A stretch of 64,000 nt of DNA, from positions 38,199,501 to 38,263,500 of the forward strand of contig NC_080591.1 in the NCBI RefSeq assembly GCF_029962835.1. Reading direction: 5' to 3'. Source of the DNA: Magnolia sinica. Lineage: Eukaryota > Streptophyta > Magnoliopsida > Magnoliales > Magnoliaceae. Positions 48,584-60,000 of this stretch are shown here, piece after piece. A program made the translations under genes and the position numbers. The notes beneath the pieces are model-generated. The model was not told the origin of the DNA, searched no databases, and worked only from the letters and a program-made list of their open reading frames with translations. Numbering within the stretch: position 1 is the first letter of the stretch; every line of letters begins with the position of its first letter.

Positions 48584-49082
48584 TGTAAGAACTCTATTTA
48601 GTGGGCCTCACTGATCAACGGTCGGGATTATTATACAGTTGGACTGGATGATTGAGTAGACCAGTGGGCCCCACTTCAGGTGATGCGTTGCGCAGTCTAT
48701 CTGCGCAGCTCTGCATACTAGGGCTGGAATGCTATAGCTGTCTTACGCAGACAGCAGTTTGAGTTAAACTAGGATGCTACAACGTGGAGCATGGGAGAGA
48801 GAGTTGTGATGGGTTTCAAACTCCCTCTCCACAGACTCTATAAAAGAGAGCTGGGTCTCCAATCCTACACTACAGCAAGAATTCGAGTCCCATCTACTGA
48901 TTTGCAGAAAGGGTGTGAAGGAGAGGAAGATCCTAAGCTCTAAAGGAATTCTGGTATTCTGGTGTTCTTATCCGGCTTCCATGGCGGCGTCTCAGCTAGG
49001 TAAGCTATCTGAACCCCTGATCGCCATGTCCCATGCACAGACAGATCCGTGGGCCTATTCCGCATATAGATTAAGTCCCACA
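48584..49082 (+). repeat. 3' LTR of the Copia element
   Basis: 499 bp with five substitutions from the 5' LTR. It keeps the TATA box and the ATG-donor site, so it could drive transcription into the host sequence to its right. Confidence 0.95.
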
Positions 49083-49580
49083 AGCCATTCTCACTACTGG
49101 TTCATTTTCAATGGCCAAAGGAAAGAAGAAGACCTTAGCTGGCATTACAACACCTGCATCACTTTAGTCGACCTTTCCATCGATATTTGGAATGTGCCTT
49201 CTCATCTTCAGGCTGGGTTTTCCTTAACATACACAATGCCTACATCGAAGTCACATAGCTGGAGTAGTCGACTTGTATCCTTAGAAAATTAGCTCGAGGC
49301 CTTAAATAGTAACATGAATCCGCTTATGCAATTTCCTAAGAGGCAAAATCCCCATCCAGACTACGAGGCAGAGGCTAGAGCTGCCACTGAGCAGTCCCGA
49401 CCACTGCAGGTTTCCCAGAATCCTTGTGAATTCGTGATACAAATAGGCCAAAGCCAGGTGTTAGTTCGGACCGCATAACTGCTAATCTTGACTACTTCGA
49501 TCTGTGCTACACATTGAAAAACCAGAGACGAGGTAAGGCCCCGTGGTACTAAATGAAACAAGTATGGCAATCATTTTCAA
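49083..49580 (+). pseudogene. Gypsy gag N-terminal remnant, Tat-like
   Basis: After the target duplication the host element resumes: ATG at 49111 opens MAKGKKKTLAGITTPASL, then a stop. A later frame shows LEALNSNMNPLMQFPKRQNP and QSRPLQVSQNPCEFVIQ before another stop near 49478. The layout (LTR, Asp-type primer site at 41389, short leader, Lys-rich gag start) suggests a Tat-like Gypsy gag. It is broken, and nothing of pol follows. Confidence 0.5.
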
Positions 49581-50956
49581 GGAATATTCTATTATTTGTC
49601 ATTATAAGATAATTCCCTGCTTGTCATGATTATAATTTTTTTTATTTTCCTGCCTGATGATTGGTCAACGGGACCATTGACGTTGTCATCACTGCTGTCT
49701 TAAACGCAGTGTGTAATGATGCGGCCCAATCAAATAGTTAAAAACACAAATATTCCATTTATGGCCAGCAGAGGATCCCATCAATAAGCGTCTGTTATTA
49801 TTGCATTGTTAGCATGGTTTCCTCTCCTCGCCGGAAGTCATGCGCTCAAGTAGCCACATTGCCCTAAGTGGTGTCATTTCTTTAATGGTGGGCGTTCAAT
49901 CGCTAATGTTTATTGTGATGTGGTCCACTTAAGCTATTGATTTGCTTATTTTTGGGCTCATGGTAGATGGAGTGGATAAAACATCACGGTGGGCCCACAA
50001 CGCCCTACGGTTGGGTGTGCGGGGGTCAACACCCAACCGCTTCCATTTCTTTCACTGGCTCAAAAGTCGGCATGCCAACGAAATGAGTGGACTGCATTTA
50101 AATTTTGAGTGCTCACCATCGGCCAAAAAATTTCAACCATCTGTTTTGCACACGTGTAGAATCCGCCTGATGATCACACACGTATGATTAGCAAACTGTC
50201 ATCAATCTGCATCAGTACAATGCAAAAAGATCCAGCGAAAGGGTAGATCGAACCGTCTGGTCAGGACATGGCAAAGCGTACGGGGATGAGATGGAGAAGA
50301 TGGACGGTTGAGGATCTCTCATTACTTACATGACAGAACGAAGGGTCGTAAAAAGAAAAAAAAAATCATCCATGGTCCGTTGTACACTTGTACTGGGATA
50401 ATCACAATTCTCGGCCCGCAGGTCAAAGTTTGGTCTGCCATTCCGAATCGCCAGCATGTAACGGCTCATGGAGCCCACAGGGATATATGATCATATAATC
50501 GTAACCGTTCATAGCTATTTACAGCCTCAGTTGGATCTATAACATCAATTTGACGAGTTGAATATGAAAAATTGAGAATTCTCTTTTATACGGTCTAAAT
50601 CTATTTCCATACAGTAACCTTTGGATGATTTCATCAGTTCGACTTAGTTTCCTTATCCTGGCCAGTCAAGGCAGCATAGAGGATATGGACAGTTCCGATG
50701 AAAATATCATTTCAACATGTGGGGGCGGTAAATGGCGACAGGTGGTGAGGATGATGAGTCGCGACAGAGGCAAAAGGAAACTTGCAATGGAGATGGAAGA
50801 GAAATGAGGATTCGTTGCGTAAATGTCCGCACGCGCGTGACAAACGTGAGAGCTCGCATCACGTGGGAGAGAGCAGGAAAGAGGGTAGGAAAGAGCCCTC
50901 GCGCAGACCTTTGAAGGGTAGCGACGAACGCCGTGGCGGATAGCCACCGACACCCA
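49581..50956. other. Upstream region of the myotubularin gene
   Basis: No coding region or element boundary is clear. Motifs such as GTGGGCCCACAA and ACGTGTAGAATCC are the kind also seen in the LTRs, so older repeats may be present. GC-richer sequence with CpG (50810-50945) approaches the promoter. Confidence 0.5.
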
Positions 50957-50962
50957 TATAAA
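50957..50962 (+). promoter_or_regulatory. Candidate TATA box of the myotubularin gene
   Basis: TATAAA, 47 bases before the first ATG, followed by a GAGAGAGGGA purine leader. This would give a short 5' UTR; a start further upstream cannot be excluded. Confidence 0.5.
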
Positions 50963-51003
50963 TCCCATCTCTGCCAGAGAGAGAGGGAGAGAGGGAGAGA
51001 GGG

Positions 51004-54000
51004 ATGGAAGGAGCGGGCAGAGAGATGGAAGGAGCGAGCAGTTGGGACGCAATCGAATGGACTAAGATCGAGGTTCGTCTATTTCTCTCTCTATCTCTCT
51101 CTCTATAGGGTTTCCTCCTTGATTGGGTTTCCATTTGCCGCTTTCAGCCCGTGAGACAGTCGCTATCCCATGGGTGGTCGGAGCTTCTGTTGGAATCTGA
51201 GGAAGTTCTCGTCGAGGTATTTTCTCACTTCCTTTTTTTGTTTTCCCGTCTTATCTTTTCAATACAAGGTGTATCATTTGCATAGCTCATAGACCTTTTT
51301 GTTAATTCCGCTGAATTTATTTATTTATTTATCCTTTTGCTTTCGTTTAATATGAATTGGAGGTTTTTTTTTTTTTTTTAAATTTTTTTTTTTTTTAAAT
51401 GAAACGAATTCAAAGTAGATTATGAAAGAATTAATGCAAACCTAAGATTGAAAGAAACTTAAGTTGAATAAATTTAAATCAATAAATACCATTTACACAC
51501 ACATGATTCAATCACAATATTGAATTTTCGCCTCACCTTAGATCTGCTTCCGTAGAACATTTTCCATCTTAAAAGGACAACTCTTATTCAATTCAAGAAG
51601 TGATAGTTTGCGCAGCAAAGACTTCAGGGGACAATTTTTATGAAAGGTATGAAGTCATCAAAAGTCCTTCTGTGGCAGCTATATGGATACACAGGCCTTT
51701 TTCTTCGGGATAGATGGTGACACAAACGTCCCTCAACTCTAAGCTAGGTGGGGCTGCATGCAGTAAGGGAGGATGTCTCTAGCACCAGGTCGGTCAAGTC
51801 ACTTGTCATTTAGACACGCTCGATGATCCAGCCACAGTCACCCCGTTGGCTATTTTGCAGCAAACTGATAAGAGGAATATTGAAGGCACATATAATATGC
51901 TAGGTAATTCTTCAAAGTCAAACACTTCGCAGCTGGAGACTACAAGAATTACTATGGCTCAAGGGATGAAGAGGATAAAATTGGTGACAATGGAGGTGGC
52001 GTGGTTAGTGGGAGTCACTTTTGGGGACCGATCAGAAGACTGTCTCTCAATGTTGTCAAACCACATATGTAGTTCTGTGCGATCGGATATGCTTGTGTGC
52101 ATATGTGATCGCACAATTGCATATGCGGTCGCATATTTTATTTTATTAATTTATTATTTATTATTTATTTTTTAAACAAAAAAATAAGGAGAAAAATTGA
52201 AAAATATGTTGAAAAATATAAGAACTTAGGAGAAGCTTCCCTAAGTCAATAGATAACTAATATAGTAATTTTACATATATAAAGTTAGTTTGTGACTTGT
52301 TAGAAAAATGAATGAAGTACATCAAATTCAACATTCAACAATATAGTTAAGTAACAAAACAATCAATAAGCTATTTATTGTACAAATACAATTTTGAAGT
52401 TACATCTTAATGTTTATTATTTATACATTATAACACTAACACTACTTACAATTTACAATTTACAACTTAGTTACAATAAGTTACAACTTAGTTACACTAA
52501 CACTAAGTTACATTCAACAATATACTTACACAACTTATAGTTACAAAGTTACACTACTTAGGAAAGTTTGATTTTTTGCAAAAATAAAAAATAAACAAAC
52601 AAAATAATGTGCCAACAGTTGGCAGATATGCGATCGCATATGCTGTATGCGATCGCATATCCTCGCACATTTGGCATATGCGATCGCATATGCACTGCAA
52701 TGGCATATGTGATATGCATAAGGGAATTCGCATATGCAAATATGCGGTTGCATTTAACAACGTTGATGTCTCTTACTTCGAGTGGGTTGAGGAATGGGGC
52801 GTACCGATTCTTCCAAAGCAGGTGCAAATGTGTAATACAAATTTGGTGCTACAGGAAGAGGATGACACAATGGTGGTGGTTAGAGCAGAGAGGCTAGCAG
52901 TCGGTTGTTAGGGGAGGACAAAAAAGGTGTGAAATGAAGGTTATGATCTAGAATGTTAGAGGTCTAAGGTGTGCAGAAAAAGAGGGCAACTAAAAGATAT
53001 GTGCAAAAGATATAAGATTCAAGTGGCAGTGATTTAGGAAACAAAGTGGTCAGATGTTGACAAATGATTGATAGATTCGATCTAGTGGGGCAAGGAAAAG
53101 CAATGGTTAGCAGCGGATGCAAATGGGAAGGCAGGAGGCATGATTGTGATATGGAATTCGGTGATCTGGAACAAAGAGGATAGTTAGATAGGGAATTATA
53201 TTGTGTTAGCGTGCTAAAGGAAAGGGGGTCCGATTTTAAATGGTGCTTTTCTTCAATTTATGGGCTGTGTAAATCAAAATTCTGAAACGATTTTTGGGTC
53301 GAATTAAATTCATGTCGTCAAAGATGGGATGTACCTTGGTGCGTGGGAGGTGATTTTAATGTAGTTAAGAGTCCATGAGAAATCAAATGGGGGTAGGATT
53401 TTTACGAGCATAAGAAAAATTTCCCACTAGATTTTCGAAAATGAGATGATTGACCTCCTGTTAGGAGGTGCAAAGTTCACATGGTCGAATGGGCAAGCGT
53501 CACCAATGCAGAGTAGACTAGATAAATTCCTTATATCCCCGGAATGGGAGGAGAAATATCCATTGATTAATGAACATGGATTACCTAGACCATTTTCGGA
53601 TCATAGTCTAGTTCCTGTGGAGGTGGAGAAGGAGGATTGGGGTCCTTGGTCCTTTCGGTTTGTACTAGCTTGGTTAGAGATTGAAGGTTTTGGGGGCACA
53701 AATTGCTGAGTGGTGGTTATCCTTCTTAGTTCAAGGTGGTGCTAGTGTTATTTTGTTTAAAAAATTAAAGTTGTTGAAGCAAAAAATTGGGGAGTCGAAA
53801 AAAAGAGGTGCTTAATGGTCGAGAGGGAAAGGCCAATATTCTCCTAAAAATTCAAAGGTTAGATTCCTAAGAAGAAGAAAAGCTTCTATTGGAAGAGGAA
53901 ATGGCTTGGAGGGAAGTTCATAGAGTAAAGTACAATGCTAGGTTGAGGGAGGAAGAGATTAAATAGCGTCAAAGATCGAGGGCAATTTGGTCTAAAGCGG

Positions 54001-57000
54001 GGAATAAAAATACCAAGTTCTTTCATGCGACAACAAGCGCACGAGCGCGTGTTAATAAGATCTCTTTGTTGGTAACGGATGGTCAGGGAATTGAGAGGGA
54101 AGAAAAAATATGGGATATTATGGTCCAATTCTACAAATACCTTTTGTCTAAGGATTGGGGTCCTAGGTTGACTCTTGATAATGTGCAATTTGAATCTATC
54201 TCTGCAGAAGAGGCGGTTTTGTTAGAACAAGATTTTTCTGAAGAAGAGATCAAGAAGGCAGTGGCAAAGTTGGGTGGTGATAAAGCTCTAGGGTAGGATG
54301 GGGAGATGTCGTTGGCTTCATACAAGAGTTTTTTTGAGAAAGGCTTAATAGCGAGCGGCACAGCTAGGGGCCACATTTATAGCAATGATCTCCAAAAAGT
54401 AAGGAGCGGAATGTTTGAAAGATTTTTGCCCTATTAGTCTAGGGGTCCATATAAAATATTAGCAAAGGTTTTGGCCTCAAGATTTAGGAAGGTGTTGGGG
54501 AATGCTATTTCAAAGTCTCAAGGGGTCTTTGTGGATGGAAGCTAGATTGTGGACTGCTCTCTTGTAGCCAACGAATGTGTTGACTCTTGTCATAGGAAAG
54601 GGGAGGAAGGAATAGTGTGCAAGCTTGATGTTGAAAAGGCATACAAACATGTGGATTGGGCTTTTCTAGATTATATGTTGAGCAGGTTGGGATGTGATCC
54701 AAAGTGGCGCTTTTGGATTCAATCGTGCGTGAGGTCGGCAAAATTCTCCATATTGGTGAATGGTTCGTTGATGGGTTTCTTTGTTGCTTCGTTTGGGCTT
54801 CGTGAAGGTGATCCCCTATCCCTTTTTTATAAGGCTCTCAATAGAATGTTAGACATCGGCGTTTAGGCTGAATTGGTTAAAGGCTTCGGCGTAGATAGTT
54901 CAAATTTCCAGATTTCTCAAATTCAATATGTGGACGATACTTGTTTACTATGTAAGGCAGATGATTTTTTTGTGGAAAATCTTTGATCGATTATGGTTAG
55001 TTTTGAGGTGGTTTCGGGGTTGAAGGTAAATATTTCCAAAAGTGAGATTTTGGGAATGGGCATTTCTTAAAAAAAAAAAAAAGTTTGGGATTTTGTGATG
55101 GTCCTTGGTTGTAGGGAAGCATCTTTTTTTGCAACATATTTGGGTCTTTCGTTATGTATAGGGAGACGAGCGAAACACGTGGGATAAAGTTATAGAAAGA
55201 TGTCTAAGTGGAAGTCTAGGTGCTTATCTTCGGGTTGGGGGTTTGATTATGATAAAAGCTTCTAAGTCAAATCTCCTGGTCTATTTTATGTCGCACTTCA
55301 AATGTCCAAATTAATTATCAATGCTTTGGAAAGACGTAGAAGGGATTTTTTGTGGGAAGGTGCGGGAGAGAAACAAAAATTCCATCTCATGAAATGGGAA
55401 GAGGTTTGCAAATTGACGGATCAAGGAGGTGCGGTAATTTCAAAGCTAAAAGAGATGAATCTTCTTTTGGGGAAATGGGTTTGGAGATTTGGGTCGGAGG
55501 GAGAGGCTAGATGGAGGGAGGTAATAACGAGAAAATATAGGATAGAGGAAGGGTGGTGGTGGACCAAGGCTTTTTCACTGTATTAATTTTCTTATTTGTG
55601 GTAATCGGTTGCGTCCCAAAAAGAGAGTTTGGGAGGGTATAGGCTTTCATTTGGGGGGATGGTAAGAGGGTTAGATTTTGGGAGGATAGGTAGAGGTGAA
55701 ATTGGGAGAGAGGCTTCCATTATTAGCAGGGCTAGCTAGGTAAGAGGGGGTGAAGGTGAGTAGTTGTTACTTAGGGGTGATGAGGTTGTTTGGGTCCCTA
55801 TCTTTAGGAGTCTAATGTATGAGGAGATTGATGAGCTGATTCAATTGCTTGAGATGCTTGCTTCGGTTTCCCTAGTGTTATCAGAGGTGGATTCTTTAAG
55901 GTGGTTAAAGGCTAAGTTAGGTTCATTCTCAGTTAGGTCATGTTATCGGTTGCTAAGTGTAGGAAATGAAGACAGTGGCCTCTCTCCAACGGCCTTTATT
56001 TAGCATTATGGTGCCCTTACCTGCATGTATGCATCTCATAATTCGTTAGTGGCTACGACAATCTTTAGCACATGATCCCAACCAAATCCACTAGCCGATA
56101 GCATATACTTAACTCGATTGTACATGCTCTTCAATGTTCGCATTCAATTATGTATATTCTCTTTTGTCAAGGTCATCCCCAATTGTTGTTGCATTTGATC
56201 TATCACACACTTGTAAGCATCATTATGGAAACCATTGTCGCCTTTGTGTCCCAATCCTACTTGCTCGACAAGGATATCATTCAGTATGTTATCCATTTTA
56301 TCTGTCCACTGAATCTTAGATTGAGAACTAGAGCTTTTGGACGTATTCTTTGCAGTGATCTTTCGGGGTGACTTCCTCGTCGGCATATTCGAAGACATCC
56401 TGAAAGAATCGTCAAGGGTCATCGCAAGATCTATCAAAGGGGAAGACATTTCTAGCATAATCCTGTGAGAAGCAGGAGACATAACTATACTGTATGATGG
56501 ATGTGAAATCTTAATGGTTAGAGGTCACCACCTAATCCGATTATACGTACAGTATAACAATGACTTAAAAAATTGCCATAGCATGAATTTGAAGTCCTAA
56601 GCTTAATGGCATCAGAAATAAAAGAAATCAAACATATAGTTTAGTGACAACGATAAAATACAAAAGTTGCAAGTATGGTACATTTATCACAGTCCCATAC
56701 AAGAGAATGTAAAAACACCAACTCATCTTTGCATCCTTTGATGAGTGTCCATCTACATACCTTCAGCTATTTCATCTCTCTTTCGGGCCCAAGTCTCTCT
56801 TTCTGCCTATGTTACTTAGGAGCAACTGATCTTTGTCCTCCTGGTTTACCTCAACAGAAGAAGGATTTATGTCGTCGACTACATCTCCACGGTTGGCCAC
56901 AGACTCATCAACGTTGCCATCGCCATCGACCTGAATGAAATTGTGGAGTAGACAACATGCAATCACAATCTTTACCTGCATTTCGAACTTAAACTGTGGG

Positions 57001-60000
57001 GCAGTTCGAACCAAGCCTTCAGAACAACAAAGTACCGTTTAATTACATTCCTGAACTGTGCATGACAACAATTGAATAACTCCTTGTTCTGGGGATTTCA
57101 CCCTGTTTGATATTCTTACTAGTGGTAATGCACTTCTTGGTATGGTGCCATGAACCCCAGAGAATGTGCATAATCGGTGTCAAGCATGTAATATTTCCTT
57201 ACATGTTAAGAAATTTTACATAACAAGGAAGCACTTTTATAACAAAGATAACTTGTGAAGGCAGGCTATCAAAGAGCTCTTACCATTCAGTATGAGGAAT
57301 GATTCAGGTCTATGGGTCAGGGCATCATGCAAAACACGTGCATCAGATGTGGACCCCTCCCAACCAGCTAACACATACATGAATCTCATGTCGAAAGTGC
57401 AAGCCGCTAGAGCGTCATGTGATATTACTCCCTATTGCAGAAGCTTCCACTGGAGAATTTTGGAAGGTGCACAGAAAGAGTCCCATCTAGGGCTCCAATA
57501 CAATCTGAAGGACATTTAGCCTCTACATTACAAAAAAATTATAAACAAATGGGGAAATCAGCCGATACTATTTAACTTGAATTAGGAAAGGTATCTGAAA
57601 GTAAGTGCTCTAGTTCATGTTTTCTGTGATTTCAGTAGCAGTATCCAGGCATGGAAAGTTCATAAAATTTTTGTACAAAGATAGAATGGCATCTAAGACT
57701 AGTGAAATGCCGACTAACAGTCTCCCCTAAATGGCTAAAGCGATGGCCAATCACCTTTATGGCCAACAGTGTAAAGAAACAGAACTGCCTGTTCCTCCAA
57801 ACTCATCCTCTTCATATTATTAAGGACATTCTTCTCTCTCAATAGCTGACACAACTGAAAGAAAGTATCCTTACTCATTCGTAACTGTGCAAGACATTCC
57901 ATATCCAACTTGTGATTCCATTTATGAACCTGCTTCGCTCAAGCTCCTCTTGACGTGCTGGCTTTTTGGGTCATACAGAGGCGGTACTATTCTACGGCAC
58001 CCATGACTGTATAGCTAGCTGCCATCGCCTCGCCGCACATTCTGCTGCCTTTGTCCTTGCATCATTCATGTCATCCACCATCTTCACTCCCAAACTACGT
58101 TAAATATATAGACTTCATTAAAAAAATTGATATTCTTACAATATGTCTACATGTGCAGCATGAATTAGCTTGAGATATCGTATCTTCAGTAATGTTTAAT
58201 GTGTGCATTTAACCATTAGTGTGTTTTCTTTCAGGGAACATACATATAGTTAGTGAAATTCCACATGAACAATGCAGTGGGTATAATTATTCTCTTTCTG
58301 TATCTTCACAGATATCAATAGCAGTTTCCAGTCCTGGTAGTGGATCCCAAATTGTTTTATAATTAAAAACACGATTGTCCGACTTAAAATCTCATCCACG
58401 TACATTACAAATGTCACGAGTAGCACATCAAAGATTCATTCCAAATATATGTTGAAGAAGACATTCCTTTAACTAGGCCAATGAAGATTCTCATTACACA
58501 TATCTTGAAGACGATACTCATGTAACTGGAACATATTCTCACTCCAGCCCTGGACGGGCAATAAATATTTTTTTTTTTTTTTGACATTTTACAACAGTGA
58601 GGGTTCTGAAGCACTGTTGTAAAGCGTCTGTTCATCAAGTAGCTCCACTTCCGTTTCTAGGAAAATCAATATCTCAGCCACGAGCAGAGGATGTCGACGG
58701 TTAAAAGCGTCTTACAAAACGATTTCCACAAGCATGGTGAAAGTGATGTACCCACAGTTATGTCAAATTAGCTATCTGAAAATTCTTCGTCTCAGCTACG
58801 AGGAAATTATAAGAAGTAATGACATAGATAACTATGTGTAGGCATGGTCCGTTGGAGACAAACCAGGATGGGGGCTAGCAGATGGATGTGGTCCTGAATA
58901 TTGAAGAGGTTCTCATGATGTTTTTATTCCTGTATGAGTGCAGGAACTAAAAGCAGAGAGATCAATTAAGTTTTAGTGTTGCTGACATACCCAGACACTT
59001 TCTTTTGCCAATAGATTAATGTATGGACGATCACCTTCACTGTAGGCTCGAATGACAGATGTATGCTGCTCGTCTACTGCATGCAACAGAAACAGAGAGG
59101 TGTAAGGGCATTGTAGAGTAACGAAGGACACCCTGAAAGGACAAATGGCCCTTTCGGGTCCTAGTTACGGAGAAGCAATCCAGCGTACGAAACATGCCTC
59201 ATTGAAGTATGCGATGGCGTTAAGATGGTGGTAAGCTCCTACTCTGCAACCTTATGACAAGGAATGTAGGTGGGGGTATGGGAGAAATGGGCTATAGGAT
59301 GTCTATGAGTAGGTATGTAAAGGGAGGAAAGGAATCACATACCTGGGTGCTCCAGTAATGGCGGAAGATCCCTACTCCAAAATCGCCATGGCTTCACCGT
59401 GATGGAGCTTTCACCATATATCTGAGGGTTTTGTAGAAAGTCTCAGTCTAAAATTTTATATGCCCCAATTGCATGTAGGAGATGATTATACACCTTAAAC
59501 TACAGGAAATATCAATGGTCACCCCAAATCCCTCACCTCAGAAACTCCGTCGTAATCTCCACAGGATTTGAAATCAGAAGTTTCAAATACCCTGCTGCGA
59601 TGGTGTGGTATTCGAGAGCCAACCTACAGCGACCATCTGGTCGTATCCAATCAGAGGTCTGAAATTACACCACGTTACACCACAATGCAGTAATCCAAAC
59701 AGGCCCCAAGCATCAAATCCCAACGGTGGATTTTCCTACTCTAGATAAGGGCACTGTCCATCCGACTCCTACTGTATCTTATGATGGTAAGATCCAAGGG
59801 GTTCATCCGGTGTGTGGGACTGTGTATGTGCCACGGCCTAAAAGTTCATCAGATGGTCCATATATGTATGTAAAAAATGGTCTGTTAAAAAGTAGACCAT
59901 GCCTCACAATTAACATGCACTTTGGTCCACAGTGTCAGCCTGATTTTTAGGCGACAATGCATATAGGTTGGGCTAACCTGATGAACAATTCAGATATTGA

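Larger units (their letters stand above)
41423..49082 (+). mobile_element. Complete young Copia retrotransposon, 7660 bp
   Basis: Two 499-bp LTRs (41423-41921 and 48584-49082) differ at 5 positions. The flanking target duplications AGCCA (41418-41422 and 49083-49087) are identical. Primer site, gag, protease, integrase, reverse transcriptase, RNase H and polypurine tract follow in Copia order. The leader between primer site and gag is unusually long (about 2.1 kb). The coding region has two stops and about four frameshifts. It lies in the 5' leader of an older Gypsy element. Confidence 0.95.
51600..56015 (+). mobile_element. L1-type LINE in intron 2, 5' limit uncertain
   Basis: A plus-strand non-LTR element: a possible ORF1 tail (about 51846-52047, resuming at 52774 to 52910), then ORF2 with endonuclease and reverse transcriptase. 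It is truncated at about 56015, where Harbinger sequence begins; no poly-A tail remains. An hAT-type element is inserted at 52048-52765. Confidence 0.75.
56016..59707 (-). mobile_element. PIF/Harbinger transposon 1 in intron 2
   Basis: The minus-strand element has two genes, a transposase and a Myb/SANT protein. The right end looks like a TIR: read in reverse, GGGGCCTGTTTGGATTACTG at 59707. The left TIR was not found, so the left side was probably lost at the junction with the LINE. 58100-59660 has no coding signal; a poly-T run lies at 58568-58581. Confidence 0.75.

Noticed and set aside
51170..51216. ATG at 51170 ([15 protein letters not shown]) as the gene start
   Set aside because: It is out of frame with the conserved myotubularin reading; the exon pair from 51004 matches the family and the next exon.
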